Assembly: GCA_017893485.1 (NCBI GenBank)
Contig: CM030368.1
Location: 105,903,549 to 105,967,548 of the forward strand
Length of the DNA: 64,000 bases
Direction: 5' to 3'
Source: Hemerocallis citrina
Lineage: Eukaryota; Streptophyta; Magnoliopsida; Asparagales; Asphodelaceae
Below, piece after piece: positions 43,704-56,806 of the stretch. The first letter of the stretch is position 1, and every line of letters begins with the position of its first letter. Below the pieces are notes generated by a model. The model was not told where the DNA came from, searched no databases, and saw only the letters and a program-made list of their open reading frames with translations. The translations under genes were made by a program, and so were the position numbers.

Positions 43704-45220
43704 GGATATGTAGCGTCCCGAATTTTCAATAAATAAATATAAAAATACGTGCCACAATTCCCAGAATCTAGCTCAATGTAATAGTAAACATATCCAAACA
43801 CAGAAAAATTTTCAACTTTTATTACATCAATTCTTTACATAGCACAGTGGAAAATTAAACACCTTGAATTACAATTTTTTTCTTTTAAAATACATACCTT
43901 TACAATTTGCATAAGCCACATTATCATTGTACCACATGCATGCGAATCCCAAGCAAACAATACCTACCTGTAAATCGTGAGGCTAGAGATGACCCTAACC
44001 CCTAAAACTACAGGGGTCAGCCATAACGGTCTGAGTGGCCTCAAAAGAAATAAAATTTAAATAAAACATACAGAATAAATTCATGATCAAAATGTAGCCA
44101 CAACAGTAACAAACGGAATATGAAATAACAATAAATAAAGTACGAAAACATTAAGTGAACTAAGCTAAGTGTCAAGTGTAGGAAAACAGAAAACATCATA
44201 AATAATACAAGTCAAGAAAACACAAATGCAGTATGATGACTTTCTAATGCATACTTATCGGATTCTATGCATTCCATACTACATAGGTCCGGTGCAAGAT
44301 CTTACCGTTCTCCACTTTATAGTGTTAAATATCTAGTTATGCAACTAATCCTACTACGGGGATAGAAACAAGATCTAGAACACTCCGCGAATAGGCATGA
44401 AAACCCTCGACGCGTAAGCATCATGTTAGCATAGCTCTAAAACCGGAGAATCACTTCCCCTGTCGTGTACCCCACGAATAAGCCTGCCGACCGTCCACGT
44501 GCAGATACACAGTACATCCCGTGAATAGGCCTGCCGACCCTCGACACGGGAATGCACCGTATGTTCCGTTAATAGGACTGCCGATCCTCGACATGCGAAC
44601 ATACCGACTGTCCTATATGGACACAACAACACACAGTCATGGAATACATCCGTTGGACTAATCAACAGAGCCCATACTTATGTTTCCCAAGTTCTACCAC
44701 ATCTCCACTAGTGCCCATCCTTAGATTGATTATTATTAATTAAAACACAATTTTCTCCTCTCTAGAGTTGGTGTAACCTGCCGGACTGTAACCCCTGTTC
44801 CTGTATATAAGCATTTTTCTGTGTATTTTCTGTATATAAAATTTTTATGACTTTCTTCTCACTTTTAAATTTCTTTTTTCAACAATTACATTTTTAATTG
44901 ATTAAATTTTAACAAATATTATTCTGGTTTCTAAGAAATTTTCTATTTCATTTTATTATTTATATTTTGGCCAAAAGAAATTATATTATTCTTCATCGAT
45001 TATGTTAACTAATGTAAGTCAGACTCCTAATTCATTATATATTATTATTTGTTTTATTGAGCCAAGTCCATATATTATTTGATAAATTTTTATTTCCAAC
45101 TAAAGCCCGAAAAATCTTTTTTATTTATTATTGGATTTGAGCCCAGAAGAAAATAATCCATTTATATATAATTATTTTAGTTGTTTAATATGAAGCCCAA
45201 ATTTATATTTATTTGATTGC

Positions 45221-45222
<2 letters not shown>

Positions 45223-45290
<68 letters not shown>
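45223..45290 (+). repeat. TA microsatellite in LTR H
   Basis: About 34 TA units. In the same place relative to the leader as the TA run in LTR B. Confidence 0.9.
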
Positions 45291-45291
<1 letters not shown>

Positions 45292-46351
45292 CCTGAGCCC
45301 AACCCAAGCCCATATCATATTAGATTCTAACCCAAACTCGCTCACCCAATGCCCAAACCCAAATTCTCCTCCTATCTGCTTTTCGCCAGATCAACTCACC
45401 ACCCCACATTCACTAAAATTACCCTCATGTTCCCCCACTATCACAACTATCCCCATTATAATATATTTATTATATACTCTCTCTCTCTTTCTCACTCACT
45501 CACTCTCTCTCTCCTTCTCTCTCCCCCTCTCTCTCTCTCTCCTATCACAGCCTAACAAATCCCAACACACTACCCCATTACTGTTCACCTCCACAACCCT
45601 AATCCCTGGCTACTATTAAACCCCCACCTTTTCTACTATTCACCCTCCCTTTTCCTGTTCATCATCCCTTATCCTCCTCCCCGCTTCCAACCTACAACCA
45701 ATCATCCCTGTCTCCATCCGCCACCTCGCCTGCATCGCTCGAGCCGCCTTCAACCCCTGCTCACCCTTGCCCCTGCCATCTCCGCCTCCTTGTCTCCTCC
45801 ACCAGTGTCGCCATTGCTATGAGTACCCTTCGCTCGACTATCATTGCTGCAACTTCGAAAACAGCCGCAAGCTCCTTCGACCACCGCAGATCCCTGAGCG
45901 CCATCTCCACTACTTACATCCAGCATCTCCCAGCTACTCCCCAATCGCTAGTCGACTCCCACCTATGCCTCATTACCTGCAACCCATTCCGTCTGCATCC
46001 CGTCGAACCCATCGCCCCATCATCCACCTTCAGTCGATCCTGCCCTTGACTGCTTGTTGCACTCCGCCAGTCGTCACCACCTCTGCCCCACACAGTCCCG
46101 AAGCACCCCCCACCATCGCTCTTCTGCCCTGCCTCCACTATGAGTGTGCTCCTTCCTCTGTTTCATCCCGAAATAGAGCACCCTCCGAGCACCAATGTCG
46201 ATCGCCGCCACGCATGCACCGTTACCGCCTCACCTTGCCGTTAACACCCCGGCGCTCCTCTCCGCAGCACCCACAGCCTCCTGTTGTTGCCGCCCTGTGC
46301 CTATGTGCACCGCTCACCCACTATACAGTCGAAGCCCAATGGTGTTGGCTG

Positions 46352-46535
46352 TTTGATCAAGATCCTTGATCATCGCGATCTTGGTCGTCCAATCCCCTCC
46401 CGATCTTGATCATCATCTAATCATCATCAAGATCTGAACTTGATCACCTTGATCTGGACCGTCGATCACCCTTGATCTTGATCTTCGATCTTGGCCGTCC
46501 GATCTACATTTGATCATCTTGATCTTGATCATCAT
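46352..46535 (+). repeat. GATC-dense block in LTR H
   Basis: About 17 GATC sites in 185 bases, built from phrases like GATCTTGATCATC. Another four follow by 46660. It lies in the transcribed leader, before the donor-like site (GT at 46702). Not seen in LTRs B or D. Confidence 0.85.
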
Positions 46536-48540
46536 CAAGATTCGTGCCGACCCGTCCGGTCATTGTTTGAATATTAACATCGAGATGTGTGCCCGATCGT
46601 GATCATCACATCATGATTTGCTTGGTTTGTGATCGTTGCCGTTGGCACCGGGATCCGTTCCCGTTATTCTCTTGTCTCTGGTATCGTCTCCACCAAGGCA
46701 AGTACTTGTATGAATTTTTATTGTTTCCCGTACAAGCATAAATACCGCAAGTAGATCTCTGTTATAACTTATTTTTCATGTTCCTACTCGTTGATAATCT
46801 TCACCATATTGGTTTTGGTTTGTTTCTATTATTTCCGTAATCATAAAAGATCATAAACACCAATTGTGTATTTTTTGCCCTGCCGTATGTTCTGACTTGT
46901 AGCCTGATTTTGACCTAGTTACACTGAATCTGCTTGAACTTTCTGAATATGAAATGTAGCCTCATGTGTTTAGTTTACATCCCTTTTTACGGAATCGAAT
47001 TCCGAATTGTATTTTGTCAGTTACCGCTGTTTTAGTGCTGCTGTGTCTGAAATTTCAGATTCATAAATTTGCTGTGTCACCCCTTTTCCAACTTATTTTG
47101 ACCATGCTATTTGCAATATAATGACTTGAAATTTAACATGCTAAGACTAGACATGTTAGGGAACCTCCCAAAATTTTTCTAGATTTATTTAATGAGTTTT
47201 CATACCTATTTCATGCTTGTAAACACAACTTTTAGAATCCTGACTAAACACAAAATCTATGTAGAATGTTGTTTTGAACCCGGTTTCTGTAGCTTTTATG
47301 TATCTTTTTTATATGAGCTGGAACCGAAAGAGAGTCTAGTTTTTAGAAATTCTGACGGATCCATATTTGCATTCCTGTAGCAACGGGACCTCAGTTTTTG
47401 TGCAGCAATGTCCTGCTGTTCAGAACTGAAATTCTTATTGTTCTTGATAATTATACCTTGTTTTGGCATTCGATTGTGTTTCCTACCCGACCTGAACTTG
47501 TTCCCTGTCCCTTGTCATGATGCTTGTCCTGTTTGTGCACTCACATGCCTGTCTTGATATTAATAATAAATGATTAAGCCGTGGTTTAAGGGAAAGATCT
47601 AGTAGTGGACAATATAGACTGGTGTACTCAGAAGGGGGCCCATGTTTCCCAACTGTTTACTGTTGTACTGTGTTTCACCGATTATTTACTATTTTATCTG
47701 ACTACGTACTTCCTTATAGGAGGGTGTACTCGGAAGGGGACCCGTGTTTCCCAACTGTTTACTGTTTACCTGACTACATACTTCCCATTAGGAAGGTGTA
47801 CTCGGATTGTGCGAATTCAGGACACTGTTTACTGTTTACTGTTTACTTGATGCCTGAGTACACGGCCCTATAGGATCCACTACGAAATCTAAACAAAGCT
47901 TGATTGTATGTAGCAACCATATGGTAAACCATTGGGACGCATGAAGTGCTACATAGATAGGATTGAATAATAGACTTAAGAATAACATGTTTCACTGGCA
48001 CAGCCGTATTTCCTGATATTGTTACCACTTACTGCTACTTGTTACCATCACTTGATACTGTCATCCTTTGCTGTTACCGCTACTATTTTCCATTACCGTT
48101 TACCTGCAACTGTTTTCTGTTATTTGCCTGTTACTTGTAGACTATTTATCTACTGTTGATTTCATCCATGCTTTTGTTTCCTGTTTCTTGTTTCATGTTT
48201 CCATTCCCCACTCTTGCTTGTACTACTTGCGGCCTGTAACTTGCTTTAATGGGTACTCCATTTGTCTTTCTTTGAGTTATCTTGTAGAGGTACAGACGAT
48301 GGGTTACTGAGAGAACTCGTTGAACTGTTATTGCATTGCGTATTCTCTTGCTATTTGGTAAGTCCTTGCATTTCAGATACTGGTTATTGCATAATATTCC
48401 TGTTTATGTTATTACTATTGTACTGTTGAGTTACCAGGTATTGTACAGCTTATGGATGATATGAGTTGGCATACTTATATCATTCGCTGAACCTCAGTTA
48501 CGTGCCTATATTCCCATGGAATGGGAAGCGGGGCATGACA

Positions 48541-50323
48541 CAGACTTAATTCAACAAAAATAACTCCAAGGCCCTGATGTGAATATTTGCAAGTGTACAA
48601 AATCGCAACAAGTAATATAGTAAGTGAATAGAGTGTCGAACCCACAGGGACTAGATATTTTTTTGAGTACCGATATCACTAGATTAATCACTATTTGAAA
48701 GTTCGAAATTTATGAAGGATAAAACAACTAAATTAAATTAATCTAATTAAAACTAACTAAATTTGTGAAGAGGGAGAGGGCTGCGAAACTATGAAGCTTT
48801 TGTACTTTGTTAATGGTGAAATTAGTTCTAGGGCTCTTGGTTCACCTCGTTTATCACACACACAAATTATAACTCCTTATGAATAAAGATATTATCTTTC
48901 CAAGTTGTAGACAAAAATCCTAAAAATATTAACCACTTTATCCACGTAGTCTAAAAATTAATTAAATGAAATCTTATAGAAATAAGATGAATTATAGACA
49001 ATATCAACGAAAACAAGCAATTTTAATTGGTAAATGAGTACAAATAATTGTATATAAATTATACACATCAGGCCCCAACCGGCCAATATCCACAAAATTC
49101 TCATCTGTCGATTTACAGGAATCCCACTCAACTTCTAGATACTCACAACACAAATATCAACACAAAATCTTCCATTAAAACTCTTAATTCCATCACCAAA
49201 TCATTTATATTAAGAAAACTTCTTTAAATCAAACAAATCCAAATTCATCAAAATACCTACAAATTTTCAGAAGTAAAATCTGAGATTAAATCTCTCAAAC
49301 AACTGAGTTTCACATTTTGAAGTCATGGAAAAATCACAAAGCATCAACCACTCGAAATCCGTATATAATTCGCTTTCTAAAAGTTATAGAAATACCAATT
49401 AAATTCTATTATTAATCAAAATATAACTCTCTTTAAAATACAATAATCTGTAGTAAAAACCTCTAAAATAGTAGATCAATACTCCATAAATTTGAAGAAA
49501 TAATAGTTCAAGAAATGACAGCAAAATTCAATTAAAACAATCAGCACATCGGCTGACGGTCAGTCGACATGTTAGTTCAAAAGACAGCAGTCGACTGTCG
49601 TGCTAAAAATCCGAAAACCCACAACTGACAGTCGACCGACACTTGTGTGTTAAATGGGTGCGGTCGACTAACATGTTCAAGAAAACACAGCTTTGAATTC
49701 CGTGCACTTTTCTACTGATACATAGTATATAATTTTTAAAAGCATGAATTTGTGAAATAAAAATCCTAAGATGATCAAATACAACTTGTCTAACATACTG
49801 GGGTTTATAAATCAAATCAAACTCTCATCAAATTTATAAAAGAGTAATTTTTCATCAAAACGTCTTCAAATTAGTAAAAACTTTATATGTATGTGTATGT
49901 GTGTATATATGCATCAGTAAAACATCAAAATTCATCGTATTTGAGTAGTATAATGTTTAGTTAAATTTCAATATTAATATACATCGAAATCCACTTGAAA
50001 ATATCACAAAACTCAAAAAAATCAAATTTCTGCTGAACAATCTCAGACCCAAAAATCAAACCCTATTCAACCCTCAAAACCTGATTCTTCGTACCAAGAA
50101 ACTTCTCTTTCAATTGTTAGACACACATACAACTATTTATATCAGTTTTCCTATGATTATAAGCAATTGCAGCATGTATTTAGTGAAGTTCTTCTCATCA
50201 AAACATCCAAACAGATCATATGTATATATACAACAGTAAAGAATTCATCTTTATTCAGTTTTATGCATTGTAAGTCTTACAACTCATTAGAAACAATTAA
50301 ATCAGTAAGAAAACAGTACATCC
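48541..50323 (-). repeat. Middle part of solo LTR E2
   Basis: Continuation of E2 between H and G. Holds the GTCGAC palindrome repeats (49550-49680). No coding domain. Confidence 0.85.
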
Positions 50324-51596
50324 TGTTAGGGTTATATACTGAAAGCATCACTTTTGTATTAACTTTATTTCCTTATTTTTTTTTTGAATGAGAATCATAT
50401 GGGCATATGTTTGCATATTGTGTTTATTATAATATTAATGCAAGTATCTGATATTCTATAAGGTTGATAATATGGTGTGAGGTGACACACAGAAGATCAT
50501 ATTATCAGTTTCCTATGGAATATATAAATAGTTCACAAGCTAGACGGACTTGGACAATCCATTGGAAAGGTTGTAGTGTAATCTGGTATTAGTCTATCTT
50601 GACTATAGGTTTACACTAGTACACTTTGTGTGCATTGAACAGGATCACTTGAGGTTGTTCTCTTTGTACTGACTACAAAAGAGAATAAACACCTCTGTTA
50701 TTATGAATGCTTATGCTCTTAATCTAGATATAATAACAGACATGTATATGCAGTGTGCATTACTTTGACTCATAAAAGAGTGAGATTCATTATGGATCAA
50801 CAACCTCTATGAATTGGGTAATAGCATTGTATGTATGATGGGCTGTTGATTGTAAAAGGAATCCATGTCCCGATACGTCGGGTTGATGATGTCCCCTTAA
50901 GGAGCTCATAAGGATTGTCATGTAAACCCTGCAGGTAGATTACATCCGACATGACAAATAAAGTTGAGTGGTACTACTTAAGGATAAAAGATGTTGATCA
51001 ATATAGTTGTCAGTAACTTAATTTGATCGACGGACATTCGATATCTTAACATGGGGAGCTGAACGAGCATATAATAAAAGGAGCCCATAAATATAATTTG
51101 GGATTAGGAAGGTAGTGCAACAATAGCTCTTTAGTGGACCGAGCTATTGTTAATGGGCCTGGGTTGTGTGTTCGGGCTGAACACGGGATACTCAGATTCG
51201 TTAGGAGACCTAACCCTAATTTCTCCTCACGGTCCCTGCCGTAGCCTTATATATATATCCTCTATTCTCTGGCCGTCATATTATCATCAGAGATAAGAAG
51301 TTTTCTCTAAATTCGTGATTGACGTAAGGAGAGAAAGAGAGGTTAGCCAAGGAGAAGAAAGGTTGGGAGACCGTCGCCCACCCGACGTCCAACCCGAGTA
51401 AGGAATACGTGCAGAAGATCTTGGGGTCGCTGACGGCTCGAGGTTGCTAGAAACTATCATCTTCTTCTCATCGCTGGTATAATTCGTGAACCCTAGATTC
51501 CGCTATAAAGGGTTATATCACGTATTAAATCTGTTAAGCTTTTATGATCGATACGCACACCAATCCGTGGTCCTGGGACTCATCGCAGTTCCATCG
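50324..51596 (+). repeat. 5' LTR of element G
   Basis: TGTTAGGGTTATATAC to GTTCCATCG (3' copy ends CA). Contains TATATATATA at 51249-51258 as TATA box, followed by the RNA leader. Confidence 0.93.
51249..51258 (+). promoter_or_regulatory. TATA box of element G
   Basis: TATATATATA after a GC-richer stretch; repeated with two more bases in the 3' LTR near 57730. Confidence 0.6.
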
Positions 51597-51598
51597 AT

Positions 51599-51610
51599 TG
51601 GTATCAGAGC
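51599..51610 (+). other. Primer binding site of element G
   Basis: TGGTATCAGAGC, three bases after the LTR; initiator tRNA-Met. Confidence 0.92.
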
Positions 51611-52806
51611 TAGGTTTTGGATCTGCGTATTGATTGTTACATCCATGTTGTCCAATAAAACTTGCGTTGTATGATAGTCGGTAGATGTAGATCTGTTCTA
51701 ACTCGGTTTTGCAGGCATCTTAGATCCAACTATTATGGTCCAATGCATGTTTTGTTTGTGTTGTTGTTGTTTTGTGGATGTAATTAATGTCACGAGGGTT
51801 GATCGTGCTTATAATTTTAATTTTTCAATCTATATTATGTGTGAACTCCTTCGGGAGGCATAGGATTGATGTAATTTTAAATTTTTTTTTTCTCTATCGA
51901 TCGTGATGGCGGTGGTGGCTGTTTCTGACGCCGGAGGAGATGCTGTTTTTAGGCAGTCCGGAGATCGACAGATGGTTTTCGATGAAGAAATCGGCAGCCA
52001 AACCTAAAAAAAAAAAATCGGGGCAGCGAACCCCGAATAACTCTGTGCAGGGTCGATTTGGGATTCGCACAGTCGGGGAAGAATTAGGAAAGATGGCCAT
52101 AATAGTTGGATATTTATTTTCAAATTTATTGCCATTATTGCTTATTCTGATTATGCATGTTTATTATTTTGTGATTTTTTTTGAAAAACTAGGATCAAAT
52201 TAATAATGGACAACATGGACATAAATTAACTAGTAGAAAAACCCTCATTGTTAAATAACTAAGTGGGAGAGGGAATTCATTTAACATGAATTCCACGGTC
52301 TCCATTGCTGGTTTGTAGGTGATATAATTATACTTGCGTGTTGGCTTTAGTGCTTTCCTCCATATCGGATGAGTATAATTATGGATCACCAGTACAAACT
52401 TCCTTAGGGATAATTGTAGAAAGTTACCTAGTATGTGTTCACTTCTCCATCTGAAGGAACTCAATACAAGATAATGGACTTAGTATTAAGCAATGGTATA
52501 CACTTAGATACAAATAATGGTATCCTCCCCATCGGAGTCACTGCTATTATTTGTAGGACCAGAGCAAGACCAACAGATTAATTTTATTTGTCATAAAGTT
52601 GTGTTGACATGATAGTAAAATTAATAGGAAAAACCTACTTGAATAAATATTGAATTTGTATACGTCCACACTATCGTGGCATGCTAAATTCATGGTGTTT
52701 AAGGTGTTGGTGAATTTTTTTATTGTTTTGAGGGAATCAATATTTAATTAATTCAAAGAGTTTTGCCCTACATAATTTTTTTTATGTGATTCTCAGGATT
52801 TCAAAA
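51611..52806 (+). other. Untranslated leader of element G
   Basis: 1.2 kb before gag. An open frame at 51940-52203 has no known domain. It contains a copy of the polypurine motif, AAGTGGGAGAGGG, near 52262. Long leaders are usual in this copia group. Confidence 0.55.
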
Positions 52807-53673
52807 ATGGGTTCTTTCAGTCCACTTATGGTGATTCTTAAAGAAAACAAACTTACTGGACCTAATTATATTGACTGGAAACGTAACTTGGATATTGTCT
52901 TAACTGCTGAAGAGTACAAATTTGTACTCAATGAGGAATGCCCACCTAAGCCTGATGCTAATTCTGATGAAGAGGTCAAAGAGGCTTATAAGAAGTGGAA
53001 AAAGGCAGATGAGATTGCGCGGTGTTACATTTTGGCATCTATGTCAAATGTACTGCAGCATCAGCATCAGGCCATGCCCACAGCTTATGATATGATGTAC
53101 AACCTTAAGGAACTCTTCGGACATCAGAGTATAGCAGCTAGGCAATTTGCTATGAAGAGTTTGATGAAAGCATCTATGGCTGAGGGGACACCAGTAAGGG
53201 ATCATGTTCTCAAGATGATGGGTCATCTAAATGAGATGGAGATCCTTGGTGCTGAAATCGATGGGGAAACCCAAGTCGATATCATTCTCGGGACTCTGCC
53301 TAAAAGTTTTGACTCATTTTGCCTTAATTACAACATGAACAAAAGGTTGTATAGTTTGGCAGAAATTGCAAAAGAACTACAGGATGCTGAAGCTCTCTTC
53401 AAGCAGAATGCCCATGTTTATGTGACTGAAAAGGACTCTACTTCTAAGCCGAAAGGTGGTAAGAAGAAGAAAGTTCAGAAACAAGTAAACTCAGCAAAGA
53501 AGGGCATGGGACCTCAAGGCACTGTGAAAAAGCCGAAAGGCAAGTGTTTCAAGTGCAAAGGGTCAGGACATTGGAAGACTGACTATCCACTTCTCAAACA
53601 AGAGAACAAAGAAGGTATATCTCATTTACTAGTTGTTGAAACATGTTTAGCGGTGTCATTTACCGACACCTGA
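52807..53673 (+). CDS. Element G gag
   Basis: 288 codons from ATG 52807 to TGA 53671. Capsid domain of the copia UBN2/DUF4219 type: 'LTGPNYIDWKRNLDIVL' near the start, 'HQSIAARQFAMKSLMKA' and 'VDIILGTLPKSFDSF' in the middle. A Lys-rich linker leads to a zinc knuckle (53548-53590) whose fourth ligand is Tyr where the family has Cys (C-x2-C-x4-H-x4-Y), so RNA binding is likely weakened. The stop is not the natural end: TGA stands where the family has Trp, right before the protease 'CVDSGATNH', and the frame is otherwise continuous with pol. It could be a point mutation or a readthrough stop; a mutation is more likely. Confidence 0.85.
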   Translation: MGSFSPLMVILKENKLTGPNYIDWKRNLDIVLTAEEYKFVLNEECPPKPDANSDEEVKEAYKKWKKADEIARCYILASMSNVLQHQHQAMPTAYDMMYNLKELFGHQSIAARQFAMKSLMKASMAEGTPVRDHVLKMMGHLNEMEILGAEIDGETQVDIILGTLPKSFDSFCLNYNMNKRLYSLAEIAKELQDAEALFKQNAHVYVTEKDSTSKPKGGKKKKVQKQVNSAKKGMGPQGTVKKPKGKCFKCKGSGHWKTDYPLLKQENKEGISHLLVVETCLAVSFTDT

Positions 53674-56600
53674 TGTGTAGATTCAGGAGCCACTAATCAT
53701 GTCTGCAATACATTGCAGGGGTTCCAGAAAACCAGACGGCTCAGTGATGGAGAGATATGCTTGTTTATGGGTGACGCTACAAGAGTAGCGGCCGTTGCAA
53801 TAGGAGATGTTATTTTATCTTTTGGTAGAAATAAGTCTTTGACATTAAGAGATTGTCTTTATGCACCTTCACTTAGAAGGAATTTAATTTCTGTTTCCAT
53901 GCTAGTTAAGGATGGATATTCAGTTTATTTTAATGACAATATTGTTATTAGAAAAAATAAGCATTTTATCTGTTCTAGTGCATTGGTTGATAATCTATAT
54001 GTCATTAATCCTATTTCGCCCACGATGCAACTTATGGAAATGAATAATATGTCTTCTAACATAAATAAGAGAAAAGAACCTTCTTGTATGAACCAAACAT
54101 ATCTTTGGCACTTGCGATTGGGACATGTTAACCTAAGAAGGATTCAAAGACTGGTTAAAGATGGACCTTTGAGTTCATTGGAAGTGGAGGCACTACCAGT
54201 CTGTGAATCCTGCTTGGTAGGTAAAATGACCAAAAGGCCTTTCAAGGCAAAGGGGTATAGGGCCAAAGATGTGTTGGAATTGGTTCATTCTGATTTGTGT
54301 GGGCCCATGACTGTCCAGGCTAGAGGTGGCTTTGAATATTTTGTCACATTTACTGACGATTATTCAAGGTATGGATATATTTATTTGATGCGCCGTAAGT
54401 CTGAGTGCTTTGAGAAATTCAAAGAGTACAAGGCAGAAACGGAGAAACGTCATGGAAAATGTATCAAGTCATTACGTTCAGATCGTGGTGCCGAGTATCT
54501 CTTTGGAGAGTTTAGGGACTATTTGTCAGAGGCTGGGATTACATCCCAATTATCAGCACCTGGAACACCCCAACAAAATGGTGTAGCAGAAAGAAGGAAT
54601 AGGACTCTTATGGAGATGGTTAGATCAATGATGAGTTATTCAAATTTACCAGATTCGTTTTGGGGATATGCCTTAGAAACTGCAGCTTATATTTTGAACT
54701 TGGTTCCTTCTAAGTCAGTACCAATTACTCCCACAGAACTGTGGACTGGGCGTAAGCCTAGTCTGAAACATGTTCGGATTTGGGGTAGTCCAGCACGCAT
54801 GTTGAATGGGAAAGCCGACAAGTTGGAATCTCGTACAGAAGTACGCTTGTTTGTAGGCTATCCAAGAGGAACGAAAGGAGGTTTATTTTATAGTCCTAAG
54901 GATCAGAAGGTCATTGTTAGCACCAATGCTCGATTCTTAGAGGAAGACAATGTAATGAACCATAAACCCATAAGTAGAGCTGTTCTAGAAGAACTGAGAG
55001 GTGAGACACCAAATACTTCAGTACCAACAGTACAACAGGATGTACCACCAGTAACTGCACAACGTGTCACAAATGTTACACCACAACCGATAGTGCCTCG
55101 TCGTAGTGGGAGGGTTGTGATACAACCTGATAGATATATGTTCTTGGGAGAGTCGTCAGACTTTGTCCCTGAGGAACAAGATTATGATCCTTGTACCTAC
55201 AATAAAGCACTCCAAGATAAAGATACAGAGTCTTGGCAAAAAGTAATGATATCTGAAATAGAATCTATGGATTCTAATCAAGTCTGGGAGCTTGTAGAAA
55301 CACCTATTGGTGTAAAAGCCATTGGATGCAAGTGGGTCTATAAGAGAAAAAGAGGATCAGACGGTAAGGTTGAAACCTTTAAAGCTCGGCTTGTTGCAAA
55401 AGGTTTTACTCAAAGAGAGGGTATCGATTATGAGGAAACTTTTTCGCCAGCAGCCATGCTTAAGTCTATTCGGATTCTTTTATCTATTGCAGCTCATCTT
55501 GATTATGAGATTTGGCAAATGGATGTCAAGACAGCTTTCCTTAATGGAAGTCTTGAGGAAGACATCTATATGAAGCAACCAGACGGGTTCATTAAAAAGG
55601 GCCAAGAGCATCTTATTTGTAAGCTCAAGAAGTCCATTTATGGACTTAAGAAAGCTTCCAGATCCAGGCGATAAAATCCTATGGATTTGATCAATGTCAA
55701 GATGAATCGTGTGTATACAAAAAGTGTGACGGAAATGTAGTGGTATTCCTAGTACTTTACGTGGATGACATCTTGCTCATTGGAAACAATGTGAAGGTAT
55801 TATCTAACGTAAGGGTATGGTTATCCAAACAGTTTGATATGAAGGACTTGGGAGAAGTAGGTCACATCCTTGGGATCAAAGTTCTACGAGATCGCAAGAA
55901 AAGGATGTTGGGCTTGTCCCAAGCTTCCTATATCGATACTATACTAACTCGTTTTAGCATGCAAAATTCTAAGAAAGGTTTCTTACCTTTTAGGCATAGA
56001 ATTGCCCTATCAAAGGAGCAGTGTCCGAGGACACCTAAAGAGATAGAGAACATGAAAGCAGTTCCTTATGCTTCAGCAGTAGGAAGCTTAATGTATGCAA
56101 TGCTATGTACGAGACCAGATATCTGCTTTGCCATTGGCATGGTTAGCAGATATCAGTCTAACCTGGGACAAGAGCACTGGACTGCCGTAAAGCATATTTT
56201 GAAGTACCTGAAAAGGACTAAAGATTACATGCTAGTTTACCAGGCAGATAGTTTAGTTGCCTTGGGGTATACAGACTCAGATTTTCAGTCAGATAGGGAT
56301 TCCAGGAAATCAACCTCAGGTTATGTATTTACTTTGGGAGGTGGAGCCACTATATGGAGGAGTATCAAGCAAAAATGTATTGCTGATTCTACCATGGAAG
56401 CCGAGTATGTGGCAGCCTCTGAAGCAGCCAAAGAAGCGGTTTGGCTCAGAAACTTCCTATTGGACTTGGATGTGGTACCTAATTTGCCTAAGGCTATTAC
56501 ACTTTATTTTGATAATAGTGGTGCAGTTGCAAATTCGAAGGAACCACGAGCCCATAAGACAGGTAAACACATTGAGCGTAAGTACCACCTGATACGAGAT

Positions 56601-56744
56601 TTCGTAAAGAAAGGAAAAGTTGTTGTGATCAATATAGCATCAGCAGACAACCTAGCTGATCCCTTCACTAAGAGCTTACCAGCTAAGGCTTTTGATAGTC
56701 ATGTTGAGGGAATGGGAGTCAGATGCGTAGCAGCATGGCTTTAA
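53674..56744 (+). pseudogene. Element G pol: protease, integrase, RT, RNase H
   Basis: Protease D-S-G-A is intact at 53680-53691. Integrase: zinc region 'HLRLGHVNLRRIQRLV' plus C-E-S-C, core 'HSDLCGPM', 'SDRGAEYLF' and 'PQQNGVAERRNRT', all three acidic residues kept. RT: 'GCKWVYKRKRGSDGKVETF', 'QMDVKTAFLNGSLEEDIY'. After 'IYGLKKASRS' about 17-20 bases are lost (near 55661-55668) and the frame shifts; it resumes at 'AIKSYGFDQCQ', then Y-V-D-D intact (about 55758). RNase H: 'GYTDSDFQSDRDSRKSTSGY', 'ADSTMEAEYVAASEAAKEA', 'NIASADNLADPFTK', stop TAA 56742. Apart from the TGA and this deletion, the polyprotein is open. Confidence 0.92.
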
Positions 56745-56748
56745 GTAT

Positions 56749-56805
56749 AAGTGGGAGATTTATAACAGTATACTGAAAAGCAATGCTTTGAGTATAAGTG
56801 GGAGA
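56749..56805 (+). other. Duplicated polypurine tract of element G
   Basis: AAGTGGGAGA at 56749-56758 and again at 56796-56805, next to the LTR. The first copy is followed by 'ttataacagtatactgaaaa', a close look-alike of the LTR start, so the duplication includes the first bases of the LTR. Confidence 0.85.
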
Positions 56806-56806
56806 T

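Larger units (their letters stand above)
44787..48540 (+). repeat. Solo LTR H inserted in E2
   Basis: 3,754 bp, TGTAACCCCTG to GGGGCATGACA. Flanks CGGAC (44782-44786) and CAGAC (48541-48545) form a duplication with one mismatch; E1 shows the empty site ('cctgttggacttaattcc'). It belongs with B, D and I: shared GGATCCGTTCCCGTTATTC, AAGGCAAGTA, GGGAAAGATCTAGTAGTGGA and LTR end. The TA run at 45223-45290 probably serves as TATA box. The leader is strongly C-rich, giving a 200-codon proline-rich open frame (45767-46369) with no domain, which I read as a composition effect. Confidence 0.9.

Noticed and set aside
45767..46369. 200-codon proline/serine-rich open frame
   Set aside because: It lies in the C-rich leader of LTR H, has no domain, and overlapping frames are open too. 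Composition explains it.
51940..52203. Gene in the leader of copia element G
   Set aside because: 87 codons with a Lys run and a hydrophobic end, no domain, and the opposite strand is also open. Treated as leader sequence.
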